Positions 35,817 through 45,325 of a stretch of 64,000 nt of DNA are shown here, one piece after another. Within the stretch, counting starts at the first letter, position 1, and each line of letters starts with the position of its first letter. Source of the DNA: Microstegium vimineum. Its lineage: Eukaryota; Streptophyta; Magnoliopsida; Poales; Poaceae. Location: the NCBI GenBank assembly GCA_022036555.1, contig CM039134.1:10540818-10604817 (forward strand). Reading direction: 5' to 3'. A program made the position numbers and the translations under genes. A model generated the notes under the pieces. The model did not search any database. It saw only the letters and a program-made list of their open reading frames with translations, and had not been told where the DNA came from.

Positions 35817-37502
35817 GGGTGTGAGACAAGGGACCCTCTATCCCCTCTTCTTTTTGTTTTAACAGCAGACCTGCTTCAATCTATAGTCAACAATGCTTGG
35901 AACAAAGGCATTTTAAAGCATCCTATTAATGAGAACTTTGGAGGTGATTATCCAAATGTGCAATATGCAGATGATACTTTACTAATCCTACCAGCTGATG
36001 TGAAAACTATCTTCAACCTTAAATGTCTACTAAGAGGCTTCTCAGATTCAACTGCTTTACATGTTAATTTTCAGAAATCCTTTTTAGTGCCTATCAATGT
36101 CTCAGATTCGAGAATCATTCACCTCGCTAATACCTTTGGCTATGCTGTGGGAGCAATGCCTTTCACCTATCTTGGTCTTCCCCTGGGAACAACTAAACCA
36201 ACCTTGCAAGAATTTTCTCTAATGTTGACAAGGATTGAGAATAGGTTGTCTGTTGTGAGTAAATTTCTGTCATATCATGGCAGACTTATTTTAGTGAATT
36301 CGGTCATGTCAGCTCTTCCAACTTTCTACATGTCTTCCCTCCAACTCCCTCCACAGATCATCAAGCAAATAGATGGGTACAGAAAAAAGTGTCTTTGGAG
36401 TGGGGGTGAAATAAATAGAAAATGTAATTGCTTGGTAGCTTGGGATTCAGCTTGCAGGCCAAAGAAAGAAGGAGGGCTTGGTATCATTGATCTCAAAACA
36501 CAGAATACTGCTCTTCTCCTCAAGCATATGGACAAATTTTATAATCATGCTAATTTGCCATGGGTTCATTTAACTTGGAATAATTTGTATAGAAATCAGC
36601 AGACGCCACCACAGGTGAGATGTCCTAGCGGCTCCTTTTGGTGGAAGGACATTCTGAAACTTTTTGACAATTTTGAATCCATCTCTGCTTGCATGCCTAA
36701 TAAGGGTAACACTATAGTGTTTTGGTAACAATCTTGTGCTGGTAATTCTCTAAAGAACAGGTTCCCACAACTTTTCTCTTTTGTCGAAAAGCCAAAGTCA
36801 TCTTTGTACTTCGTGCTTAACAATGAGTTGGACAGAATCTTCAGTCTTCCTCTTTCCAGTCAAGCTGCATCCCAGTTGAATGAAGTTCAGGAATTTGTAC
36901 TAAACTTAAATCTGAATCCTGGAGTTAATGACAAATGAGTTTACAAGTGGGGTTCTATTTTTAGCCTTAGTAAAGCCTACAAACTTCTGAGAGGGAACCT
37001 GCAAGCATCGCCTCTTTTCAATTGGCTCTGGTCATCTAGTAATCTGGGAAAGCATAAATTTTTCTTTTGGCTTCTACCGAGAGATCGCCTCAACACAATG
37101 AAGGACCGAGAACGGTGACTAGAGGGGGGATGAATGGGAGCCAAATCAAATTTCTTCTCACACTTGGCCCTTGTCCCAAAATCATGCCCAAAACTTGAGC
37201 TCGGAAGAAACGACTCGCACACGACCTAACAAGTAGGTGGACACCTTAGGAAGACCCCTAAAGGTGCAGCGGAGCGGTCAGAGAAGATGGAGAATGATCG
37301 AAGCCACGAACTCGAAACCGATACACCGAGAGAGGTACTCTCAACCCCTAGAGAGAAGAGGCAAGAGCACACCCAAAAGTACTTATGAGAACTGGTCTCA
37401 AAAGTACCTAATCATGTTCCTTACGTGAATACGAATCCAACACAACAAACGGAACTTGATTCGGATCAGTCCGGATGAGTGAGATACAAGCAAAATAGTT
37501 CT

Positions 37503-37785
37503 GCAGCTTTTGCGGACTGTCCGGGAGAGAACCGTGGACTGTCCGCCCTTGCTAAAAAATGACCTGCGGACAGTCCGCAAATTGGCCCCAGACAGTCCGT
37601 CGTTAAGCCGAAAAACGCCCAACAGAAAGTCCAGAATCAGTGTTTCTCAGCGGAAATAAACTACGGACAGTCCACGAAAAATCCCGGACACTCCGCAGTT
37701 AAAACTCAGAAAATCACCCCGAGAAGCACTGTTTCTACGCCGACTCCCGGACTGTCCGGGAATAAACCCCGGACTGTCCGCGGTT
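37503..37785. repeat. Cluster of GGACTGTCCG / CGGACAGTCC palindromes
   Basis: Nine occurrences of the core GGACNGTCC or one-to-two-mismatch versions, spaced 15-80 bp, in the left part of the 2-kb insertion. Several extend to a longer palindrome such as GCGGACAGTCCGC. Confidence 0.75.
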
Positions 37786-38559
37786 GCCTGGACAGACGCG
37801 ATTTGAGGCCGATTTTGAATCACCTCTCCCCCAAATCTTCCCAAATCACTTCCAAATCTTCACCAATAGCCACCAAACTTTGTGGGCATGATCCCAAGTC
37901 TATGGAGGAGCTATCCCGAAGAAATCATCTCTCAATTTGGTGTGAATTAACGGGAACAAAAGGATTTCGGGAAAAACTCCAAAAACGAAGAACACGAAAT
38001 AGAAATTGCCCAATCTGTGTGCTCAAGATGTTTGGGATGAAGCCCTTCGGTGCAAATCTTCTATTCGTGATCCCGCACAACTTGGTTCAAACGAAATCGC
38101 AAAACTCGCTCTCAATCAAGAGAAATCAAAGCAAGAACTTAGAGGATTAGAGAGGAACAAAAACGCGATTAGCTAAAGAACACAAGCAAAGGAGACACAA
38201 TCACGAAATCAAAGCCACCATGGCTTACGGAGGGTAAGGCCTCCGATTCCCATCAAAATCAAAGTGCAAATCCTTACACTAGGGACCTCATGAACTAGAG
38301 AGAGAGAGTAGTGAGAGAGAGAGGTGGTGCAAATGATTAGGGTTCAAGAGGTAGAATGAGGGATACCCCTTCACCCCCTACTTATTGGGCTTTGGCTATT
38401 TTCCAAAGACCCCCTAGATACATGGAGTGAACTACCTAGCCTAAGCATTGCAGTCCAAGCTCCGGAAAATATCTCCCGCATTTTGAATGGACGGCCCCGC
38501 TTCCTGCCAGGAGTTGTCGTCGCCTTGACGCAACCTCCAGGATTCCGCCACGTGCCATC

Positions 38560-38706
38560 CCGGCTTCCTCGGAAGCTCCGCCCGGGTTTTGAGGCTCAAA
38601 CCCGCGAAACCCGCCACAGGTAGCTTTGGGCTCAACTACCGAACCCCGAGTTTTGAGGCCCAAACTCGGAAACCGTCCTCCGATGGTTTTGAGGCCCAAA
38701 CCATCA
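38560..38706. repeat. Array of five stem-loops with differing arms
   Basis: In order: GCTTCC/GGAAGC, then CGGGTTT/AAACCCG (38583-38604), GGTAG/CTACC, CGAGTTT/AAACTCG and GATGGTTT/AAACCATC. The last four share the centre TTTTGAGGC(T/C)CAAA or a variant, but the outer arms change on both sides together, so pairing is kept. Confidence 0.7.
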
Positions 38707-39709
38707 AACCGCTCGACTCGAGCCACCGTGTCCTCGCCCGGTCGGACTCCGAGTCCCGTGAGCCTCCCGCTCGACCCGCTCGTCCGCCGTCTTGACTCGG
38801 TCGACTCGGTCTACCTCCATGTCTTCTCGCGCTCGCCGGTGCCAAGTACTAGCCACCACAGCTAGTCCGCCGGCGCCCATGGTCCTTCGGTCCGAGCCCC
38901 GCTTCCGCCCTTCACCACTCTCAGTCCATCGGCATGGCAAGCCTCTACTCGACCTTCTCCACGCCATTGACCACTGTCTCCGGGCATAGCACCTGCACAT
39001 CACAAGCCGATAGACAGGCACACATTTTCTTTCGCAAAGATTAGTGATAACCGCTCAAACTGAAACACCCAAGTGTTGATCAATCACCCATCACAAAACT
39101 GAACATCATGGGCACATATCAACCATGTGTTCGCACACAAGAAATCTTCTAAGAAGAAAGAATAGAATTCTTGAGGACTACAATTGTGTTCTTTGCAACA
39201 GTGGTAGTGAAGAAACACTAGAACACCTCTTTTTTACATGCCCTTTCAGTCAAGATTGTTGGGATGCCCTGTATATTTTTTGGAATGCAAACTTGGATCC
39301 ATTGGATATGGTCATTGAAGCCAGGTCTACTTTTGGTCACTCCATCTTCAGGGAAATCATGATAACAGCATGTTGGATTATATGGAAGGCAAGAAACAAC
39401 ATTATTTTTGACAATGAAAACTGTAACTTGTCGATGTGGAAAAGGCATTTCAAGGAGGAGCTCAGCCTGGTGTGTATCAAGGCTAGAGAAGCAACGAAAG
39501 ACCCTCTATCCCAATGGCGAGACGCTTTTCTCTGAAGTTTTGTGTTTTTTCTCTTTGGGCTTGGCAGCCTTGTAACTGTTCTTCTTTTTTTCTTCCTCTC
39601 CTCCTGTTCTTCTCCCTTTTTTCTTTTGTTTGTTCTTGTACATTCTTTTATTCTTTAATGGAAATTAAAATATAGGTAGGGGACTCCCCTGCTGACCCTT
39701 AAAAAAAAA

Positions 39710-39967
39710 GGCTGAACTCAGGAATTAGAGACAACGTTTATGTCTTTTGCGTTTGTATATCCTGTCATTGTTTTGGTGTTCAGTATGATGTTACAGAAAG
39801 ATTTAGTTGCTGATAGAGGGATGTGCTTTTGTTGATTTATCCTTTTCTTTTTTGGTGATTGCAAGTACTTTTTTGACTTGACCTCGTTTTCAAACTAGAA
39901 AAGATGTAGGGACTTAATGCCTGCGGAAGTGACTCACAGTCTTTCAATCTTTTTGTTCCCTTTTCAG
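39710..39967. other. Host sequence after the L1, probably intronic
   Basis: AT-rich DNA with a T-rich tract leading to the acceptor at 39967. No ORF. Confidence 0.4.
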
Positions 39968-40012
39968 CCAGAGATCCATCAGCACGAGTTGTTGTATTAT
40001 TGGACTGATTGA
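39968..40012 (+). CDS. Alternative terminal exon of the LisH gene
   Basis: A long pyrimidine tract ends in CTTTTCAG at 39967. The next 45 bases read PEIHQHELLYYWTD and stop in phase 0, exactly the phase left by the donor at 16149. Joining the two would end the LisH protein in ...LLSSE-PEIHQHELLYYWTD and make intron 8 about 23.8 kb, filled by the L1 LINE and everything nested in it. The competing proximal exon (16457-16480) would add KFNSFSV instead. Sequence alone does not decide; the acceptor here looks stronger. Confidence 0.5.
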   Translation, partial: PEIHQHELLYYWTD

Positions 40013-40395
40013 AAAGGGCAGGGTGGTTTCATGCTTGTGCATGCATGCCAGACCTGAATTGGATCCGGAATCCTCCCCCTCCCCTCTCTCTTCCAGTATG
40101 CGTTAAATGCTCTTGCAAGCTGTGTAAAACTAGCCTCGGTCACATCATTAGTGAGTAATGACGTGCTAGTGCTAGGTGGTAACAATACATTTTGACCTTG
40201 TTTGGATCATTATAATCAAATTTATTTTAATAATCATAATTTAGACACATATTAATTAAGTTAATATGGTCGTGTATGAATTATATTTGTATATTATCAT
40301 CGGCTACATGTAGAAAGATACTTGCATGACAAAGATACGTGTATATTATATTTGTAGAGGGATAAGTTGAAGAACGTGTTATAAGTTACCAAGTA
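40013..40395. other. Probable 3' UTR or downstream flank of the LisH gene
   Basis: No ORF of note. Mixed composition for ~150 bp after the stop at 40010-40012, then AT-rich. Confidence 0.3.
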
Positions 40396-40660
40396 CTTCT
40401 TTCATCCTAAATTATAAGTCCTAAAATTTTTAGAGAGTTATAACATCTGTAGTTTAACCAAAATTATATAAAAAAAGTTTCTAAATATTTATGATATCAA
40501 ATACGTATACTATGAAAATATAATTAATGAACATTCTAGTAATAAGTAATAAGTATTTAGTATCATAAATATTATCATTTAATTATATAAATTTGATCAA
40601 ACTTAAAATATTCTGACTTTCCAAGAACTTAGAATGCCTTATAATTTATGATGTAGAGAC
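40396..40660. mobile_element. Degenerate Stowaway-like MITE
   Basis: The left end CTTCTTTCATCCTAAATTATAAG is roughly the reverse complement of the right end CTTATAATTTATGATGTAGAGAC. TA lies outside each end (40394-40395 and 40661-40662). About 265 bp, AT-rich, no ORF. The ends are weaker matches to the Stowaway consensus than in the next element. Confidence 0.55.
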
Positions 40661-40797
40661 TAGTACGGTGATCTATTAAATCAATTTTTATCTCCTACTA
40701 TACTCTATGAATTTAAGAGATACTATACGTTTATATGTGAACTTTGAAAAATGATAAAATATCATGTCCCAAGCTAAATAGCCTAGTTTATTAAGTA

Positions 40798-41897
40798 CTC
40801 CCTCTGTTCCAATTTATAATTCGTTTGACTTTTTTAACCCAAAGTTTGACCACTTGTTTTATTCAAATTTTTGTACAAAATATTATTTTTTTTGGTGTGG
40901 TTTGTTTATTTAATAAATAGTCTACATAAATAACTTAAATTTGACTATGTTTGCACAAATTTTTTGAATAAGAAGAATGATCAAACTTGGGGTCAAAAAG
41001 GTCAAACCACTAGTAAAAAAACATTTTTAGAGGCGGTGGTAGATGCATTTATACAGGCGGCCAAGCCCACCGCCTGTACTGGGGTCAGTACTAATCGGCC
41101 CACAGTACAGGCGGCGGGCTGTGAGCCGCTTGTGATTCACAGGCGGCTCACTTTGTCAGCTGCCTATATTAATCCACAGAATAAAATCGCGTTTTTAAAA
41201 TCGAAAAAAAAGAATTAAATCCTGGGACAAGCGCAGTATTAAGTCGCAAGTCACGCATTTTTTAAGACCTCACCCTCGCACGGTATCTCCTCTACCACTC
41301 CACCCATGACTCACTTATGTCTAGATCCGTTAGTACTTCTTCATATTCTATACTAAACCGAGTGCAAATTGATTGTTTGAGCCACTAAATGAATTTAAAT
41401 GAAAAAGTTGTGAACTAGAAAGTTTCATAACTTTTTGAAACCTACAACTTTCATGTAGCAAGTTTTTTTCATCCGAGGTCGTTTACAAAAATTTAAATTT
41501 CAAATTTGACACATTCAAACGTAATTTTCGATGACAAGATGATTTCAAATGAAAAAGTTGTGAACTACAAAGTTTCATAACTTTTCGAGATATACAACTT
41601 TCATGTACAAAGTTTTTCTATCAGAGGTCGTTTACAAAAATCAAAAAAATTAACTCTACAGGTATTTACACAGACGGCTGACATTATGAACCGTCTGTGT
41701 AAATACCCTATTTACACATGCGGTTTATAATGTCAGCCGCCTGTATAAATGGTTTTACACAGGCGGTTCTCTTGCTGGGTCCACCCTATTTTTTGTACTG
41801 TCGTCATGAAATTGTGAACCGCCTGTAAAAAAAAACGACGTGGCAGCAAAAATAATTTTTCTACTAGTGAACGAATTATAAATTGAAACGGAGGGAG
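40798..41897. mobile_element. Stowaway MITE split by a CACTA element
   Basis: It starts CTCCCTCTGTTCCAATTTAT and ends ATAAATTGAAACGGAGGGAG, perfect-looking Stowaway inverted repeats, with TA on both sides (40796-40797 and 41898-41899). Removing the CACTA insertion leaves about 235 bp, a normal Stowaway size. Confidence 0.85.
41008..41869. mobile_element. Non-autonomous CACTA element (862 bp)
   Basis: Ends are CACTAGTAAAAAAAC and TTTTTCTACTAGTG, with the 3-bp target duplication AAC (41005-41007 and 41870-41872). Subterminal GGCGG/CCGCC motifs recur at both ends. A ~110-bp segment containing AAAAAGTTGTGAACTA is repeated (about 41389-41495 and 41546-41645). No transposase. It is inserted in a Stowaway MITE. 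Confidence 0.85.
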
Positions 41898-42553
41898 TAC
41901 ATTTTATAATTCTTCTAAATAAAAAGATCTAAACAACCCGTTTGATTAATCGGTCCAAAAATCCATGACCTACTGATCCAGCGGATCCAGCTAAGCCACA
42001 ATGGAACACAAATAGTCAAATACATGATGGAGAACACATATTACATGAAGGCATATATACACACACATAGATTATATTTGAGCTTACATATTATATATAG
42101 CAACCTGATATGTGGTACAGTACATGCTGAAACACTGATCTCGACTTCGAACAACCAACTCGATATCACGTCGATCTCTTCGAGACATATGCACACTGCA
42201 AATTTTATTCACTGTGCAAATAACATAGACGACAAAAGACTGGAGGCTTAGAATTGAATGACGCAAGCGCTTACGTGGACGACGACATAGTGTGCTGTCG
42301 GATCGAACGGAGTTACTGAGGCGACAAGACCATACTACATATGCTAACCGTACTGACAGATGTACCACACATGACTAGCTAGCTAAACAGCAGTGTAATC
42401 CAGAGACGTGGAACGTAACAGCAGGTGCTTTACGTACTCAACAATGCATGCAGCTGAAGATGACGTAGACATGAGATCGCAAGAATGCTCATGCCGGCCG
42501 CCCATGTGCATGAGCATAGAATGGCAGGGGCGATCATCGAGCTGCATGCAAAC
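41898..42553. other. Spacer downstream of the membrane-protein gene
   Basis: No credible gene. It includes the 3' UTR of the minus-strand gene at 42554-42931. Confidence 0.35.
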
Positions 42554-42931
42554 TTACCACAGGAGTAGTGAAACGGCCACCATCATGACGCCGCCGACTA
42601 CAGCGACGACGGCCGCGGAGGAGATGAGCTTCCTCCCCGTGGCGGCACGGCGGCGGCCGGCGGCCGTGGGGCTCGTTGGCCACCCAATGCAAACGGCGGC
42701 CATGACGCCTGCCACCCCGGCGAAGAATGCGACCGAGAGCACGAGGAGGAACGCGTTCTTGTGGAGGCCCGGCACCGGCGGCAGTGGCTCGCGCACCGCG
42801 GCCAGGGTGATGGCAACGGAGGCGGTGAACAGGCCGAGCATCCATAGTGGAGTCAAGACCTTGGACGCGGCGGCGGCCTCCGGTGCCTGCAGTTGCCGCT
42901 GCAGACCAAGATCAGCGGCGGGCGTCGCCAT
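42554..42931 (-). CDS. Small hydrophobic membrane protein, intronless (125 aa)
   Basis: ATG at 42931-42929; the frame runs to a stop at 42554. I do not recognise a named family. After a short polar, Ala/Gln-rich N-terminus, three hydrophobic spans are visible: about residues 28-46 (LWMLGLFTASVAITLAAV), 60-84 (AFLLVLSVAFFAGVAGVMAAV) and 102-124 (LISSAAVVAVVGGVMMVAVSLLL). A basic loop (GRRRAATGRK) lies before the last, which suggests an integral membrane protein with short loops. The codons are GC-rich at third positions, as in many grass genes, unlike the AT-rich surroundings. A TATA box is present at a suitable distance. It is probably a real grass gene of unknown function. Confidence 0.7.
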   Translation of the reverse strand: MATPAADLGLQRQLQAPEAAAASKVLTPLWMLGLFTASVAITLAAVREPLPPVPGLHKNAFLLVLSVAFFAGVAGVMAAVCIGWPTSPTAAGRRRAATGRKLISSAAVVAVVGGVMMVAVSLLLW

Positions 42932-43056
42932 CTTCGTTCTATACTCACCTTAGTACAATGTCGTCGTTTTGGGATTTGAAACTAGCTAGGAATGATAATG
43001 TAACTCAGCTCACAGCTGAAGAGGAGGATGAGGAGGAGTTGAGAAGAGGGACATGC

Positions 43057-43067
43057 GTATATATAGG
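43057..43067 (-). promoter_or_regulatory. TATA box of the membrane-protein gene
   Basis: On the minus strand CCTATATATAC lies about 125 bp upstream of the ATG at 42931, giving a plausible 5' UTR of roughly 90-100 bases. Confidence 0.6.
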
Positions 43068-44365
43068 CCGTGCCCGATCCTATCTGAACCGGTTGTCACG
43101 AAGTCATCAAAATTAAATCAAGAAACCATCAATGCAAGGCGTGTTAAGTATATGTTCGTGTAGCATCTCGTATATACCAACAAGGCCCCTCACAACGAAA
43201 AAATACCAACAAAACTAACTCAACAAGGATAGGAAACTGTGATGGTTTACCTAATGTGCTGAGCAAAATTAAGCAACTTGTGATATAGGACATCACAAAT
43301 AGTATCAGAGCCCATTCTCATGGTTGCATGTTTGTGTGTGGATTAAGATGTGGCCATATCAAATGCACATGGTGCATGTGGGCCCTTGATATATAGTGCA
43401 TCTATTTGACTTCTAGATGTTATATTTTAATTTTGTAAAAATTGATCATCATAGGCATTTAACTTAGGATAAATCTAAAATGACGTAATTTGAAACGAAT
43501 TGAAGTAGAGGTCCCTTGAGAATTTGCCACTAATGTTTCAAGTAACAACAAATTTTCATGAAAGCAAGCTGAGTGATTGAGTTCTATGTGGTTGTACTTG
43601 TTCACTAAGTTCAAGCTCTCAGCATGATATAGGTACTCAAGTTTCTTTAGATTTATTTTAGGATTTAACTATAAGTACTCAAGTGGTAGACGACATGCCA
43701 TCGACAAACAAGACACACATGGCGACTTTATCAATCTCAAATTTATCGGCTCAATCTTTTAAAGTTGCTTATATAGATAGGATGTGTACATGTGCATTTA
43801 TAAAGATAAGTGTACGTGTACATATCTGTGCGAGTTGTATGACTGAAAAATTGCATACATATATGCAATAAGCAAACCTTGAGACGTTGACACTGGTGGT
43901 TATTGTTATGTGGTGTTTAGATTTGCTTCGCTCCATAATTTTTAGCTAAACGGTTTTAGATTCACACACTCTATTCGAGAAAAAAAAGATAAATGCTCTA
44001 TAAACTCTATTTTTTTGTGAGGCTCCTATATGATAGAGTTTATGAAGTAGAGTTTCTAGAACAGACTATATTGTGTGCCGCTGAAGAAGCTGCATGCGTC
44101 GCTTTTGGACCTATATCAAGATCCGGCCCGTTTGAGTCCCATACGAATCCAGGTATAATCTTGTGGTACAATGTTGGCCCGGCAGGGATTAGAGCACTGG
44201 CAGGCCAGTTCATGCACGCTTTCGTGAAAAATCAAAGGATGCCTGACCAGTCGGCTTTTGCATCGATCCTGTTCATTCAGATCAAATGCACTGTAGGTTA
44301 GTGGATATGAAGCCATATGCAGGCCCTGGCTGAGAACGTACGTACGACGGCATAACAAAGACATA
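43068..44365. other. Intergenic, AT-rich
   Basis: Nothing coding that I can support. A short inverted repeat (CTATAAACTCTAT at about 43996-44008 and ATAGAGTTTATG at about 44034-44045) could be the remnant of a small MITE. Confidence 0.3.
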
Positions 44366-44626
44366 CTATCTCCGTTCCAAAAGATACACTTTTAACTTTC
44401 GAGTTAGTCAAGTTAAAGTTCATAGAAATATTACTAATACTTATGACTTCTAAATCTAAATAGATATAATATATTGTGTAAAAATGGACATAAATATGAA
44501 ATTATGGTTAACCTAATTATAATGATTTGGTATCATGAATAATTTAAGTTGTTATATATTCGACCAAAGTAAAAAAGATTGACTTTGTCGAAATCTAGAA
44601 CTATATTTTTTTCTAGACGGAGGGAG
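44366..44626. mobile_element. Stowaway-like MITE
   Basis: The left end CTATCTCCGTTCCAAAAGAT follows TA. The right end TTCTAGACGGAGGGAG is followed by CA, where TA is expected (one base changed). About 261 bp, AT-rich interior, no ORF. Confidence 0.7.
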
Positions 44627-44976
44627 CAGCTTTGCTAATACTAGTACTATGCTAGGCAAACTATTTGTCTGCAGGTTTCATTCGTCATTCATTTTCTACC
44701 GAATCTTTCAAGGTTTGATTTTAATTAAAAAATAAAAAAGTATAGAGATCGTTGCTCATAAATACGCACAGTACCTGTTCTTAGATAAGCTCGGGCATAT
44801 GAACATTTCCTAGGTCAGCAGATCTTGAATAATACTAAAAGGATGATTTCAAAAGATATTGGATTTTATTTTTGGAGATGGACAACTTCGACAACTCCTT
44901 TTAGAAATCACCTTGGACCTAGTCAAAAGCCTGCTGGTGAAAAGTGAATTTACTGAGGTGGCCCTCTTAACAAGTA
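44627..44976. other. Intergenic, with a small foldback
   Basis: AAGGATGATTTCAAAAG near 44838 and CTTTTAGAAATCACCTT near 44899 form an imperfect inverted repeat around ~45 bp. No gene. Confidence 0.35.
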
Positions 44977-45124
44977 CTCCCTCTGTCTCGTAGCATCTAT
45001 CGTTTTCGATGGTCACAAAGATCTTTTCAATAATACTAATTTTGTACCATAAATATTAATATTTATTTTTGTCAAAGTTATTTCTTATGAAGCGAAAGTG
45101 ACAGATATTTTGAGACGGATAAAG
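44977..45124. mobile_element. Stowaway-like MITE, short
   Basis: It starts CTCCCTCTGTCTCGTAGCAT after TA and ends TTTGAGACGGATAAAG before TA (45125-45126). The right end has diverged. 148 bp. Confidence 0.65.
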
Positions 45125-45325
45125 TAATACATAAGCTCAATCTCATTCAACCTCACACAAACCCTAGAAACCGCCTATAGGGAATAGATTCAATTGTGGT
45201 GCGGCGTCCCCACGAAACAATAACAATGAAGTGATCTTTAGTTGAAGTTGTTCCACAAGAAACATTATTTTTGGTGCTCGTCTAGCCATTGGGAATGGAT
45301 TCATTTCCAAACCAAACATGTTGTT

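Larger units (their letters stand above)
37099..39134. mobile_element. Unclassified 2-kb insertion in the L1, rich in palindromes
   Basis: The L1 protein breaks after RDRLNT and resumes with TRNLLRRKN. The flanking bases ACACAA occur at both edges (37093-37098 and 39135-39140), which fits a 5-6-bp target duplication. There are no LTRs or recognised proteins. 37500-37790 holds nine copies of a GGACTGTCCG-like palindrome. 38560-38706 holds five successive stem-loops with different arms. 38280-38320 has short GAGA runs. I could not assign a superfamily. Confidence 0.55.
16860..39535 (+). pseudogene. L1 ORF2 (endonuclease, RT, zinc knuckle), in four pieces
   Basis: Piece 1 (16860-17064) is the end of the endonuclease (FTWSNMQ, LDWVFSS, RPISDHIPF). 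Piece 2 (18458-19664) is the linker and RT fingers (QLGDENTSFFH, PGPDGFNGLF, LIPKRSNP, NQYGFIKGR, KLDFEKAFD). Piece 3 (35817-37098) continues with YADD, FTYLGLPLG and the thumb. Piece 4 (39141-39535) is the C-terminal zinc-knuckle region (DYNCVLCNSG, EETLEHLFFTCPF). Besides the insertions there are nonsense codons (for example at 18744, 19151 and 36726), a frameshift near 18955, and loss of one G near 35831 just upstream of the YADD part. The copy is inactive. Confidence 0.82.
16860..39709 (+). mobile_element. L1-type LINE, 5'-truncated, interrupted by three insertions
   Basis: The element starts inside the endonuclease domain and ends with a 9-base poly(A) at 39701-39709 after a T-rich 3' UTR. 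Its pieces are 16860-17064, 18458-19664, 35817-37098 and 39141-39709, and the protein resumes at each junction. It sits on the same strand as the LisH gene. No target duplication was found: sequence after the poly(A) (GGCTGAACTCAGG) has no match just before 16860, so the 5' end is truncated or rearranged. Confidence 0.8.

Noticed and set aside
38560..38706. CRISPR-like array
   Set aside because: The units are short stem-loops in a plant transposon, with no constant direct repeat and spacer pattern.
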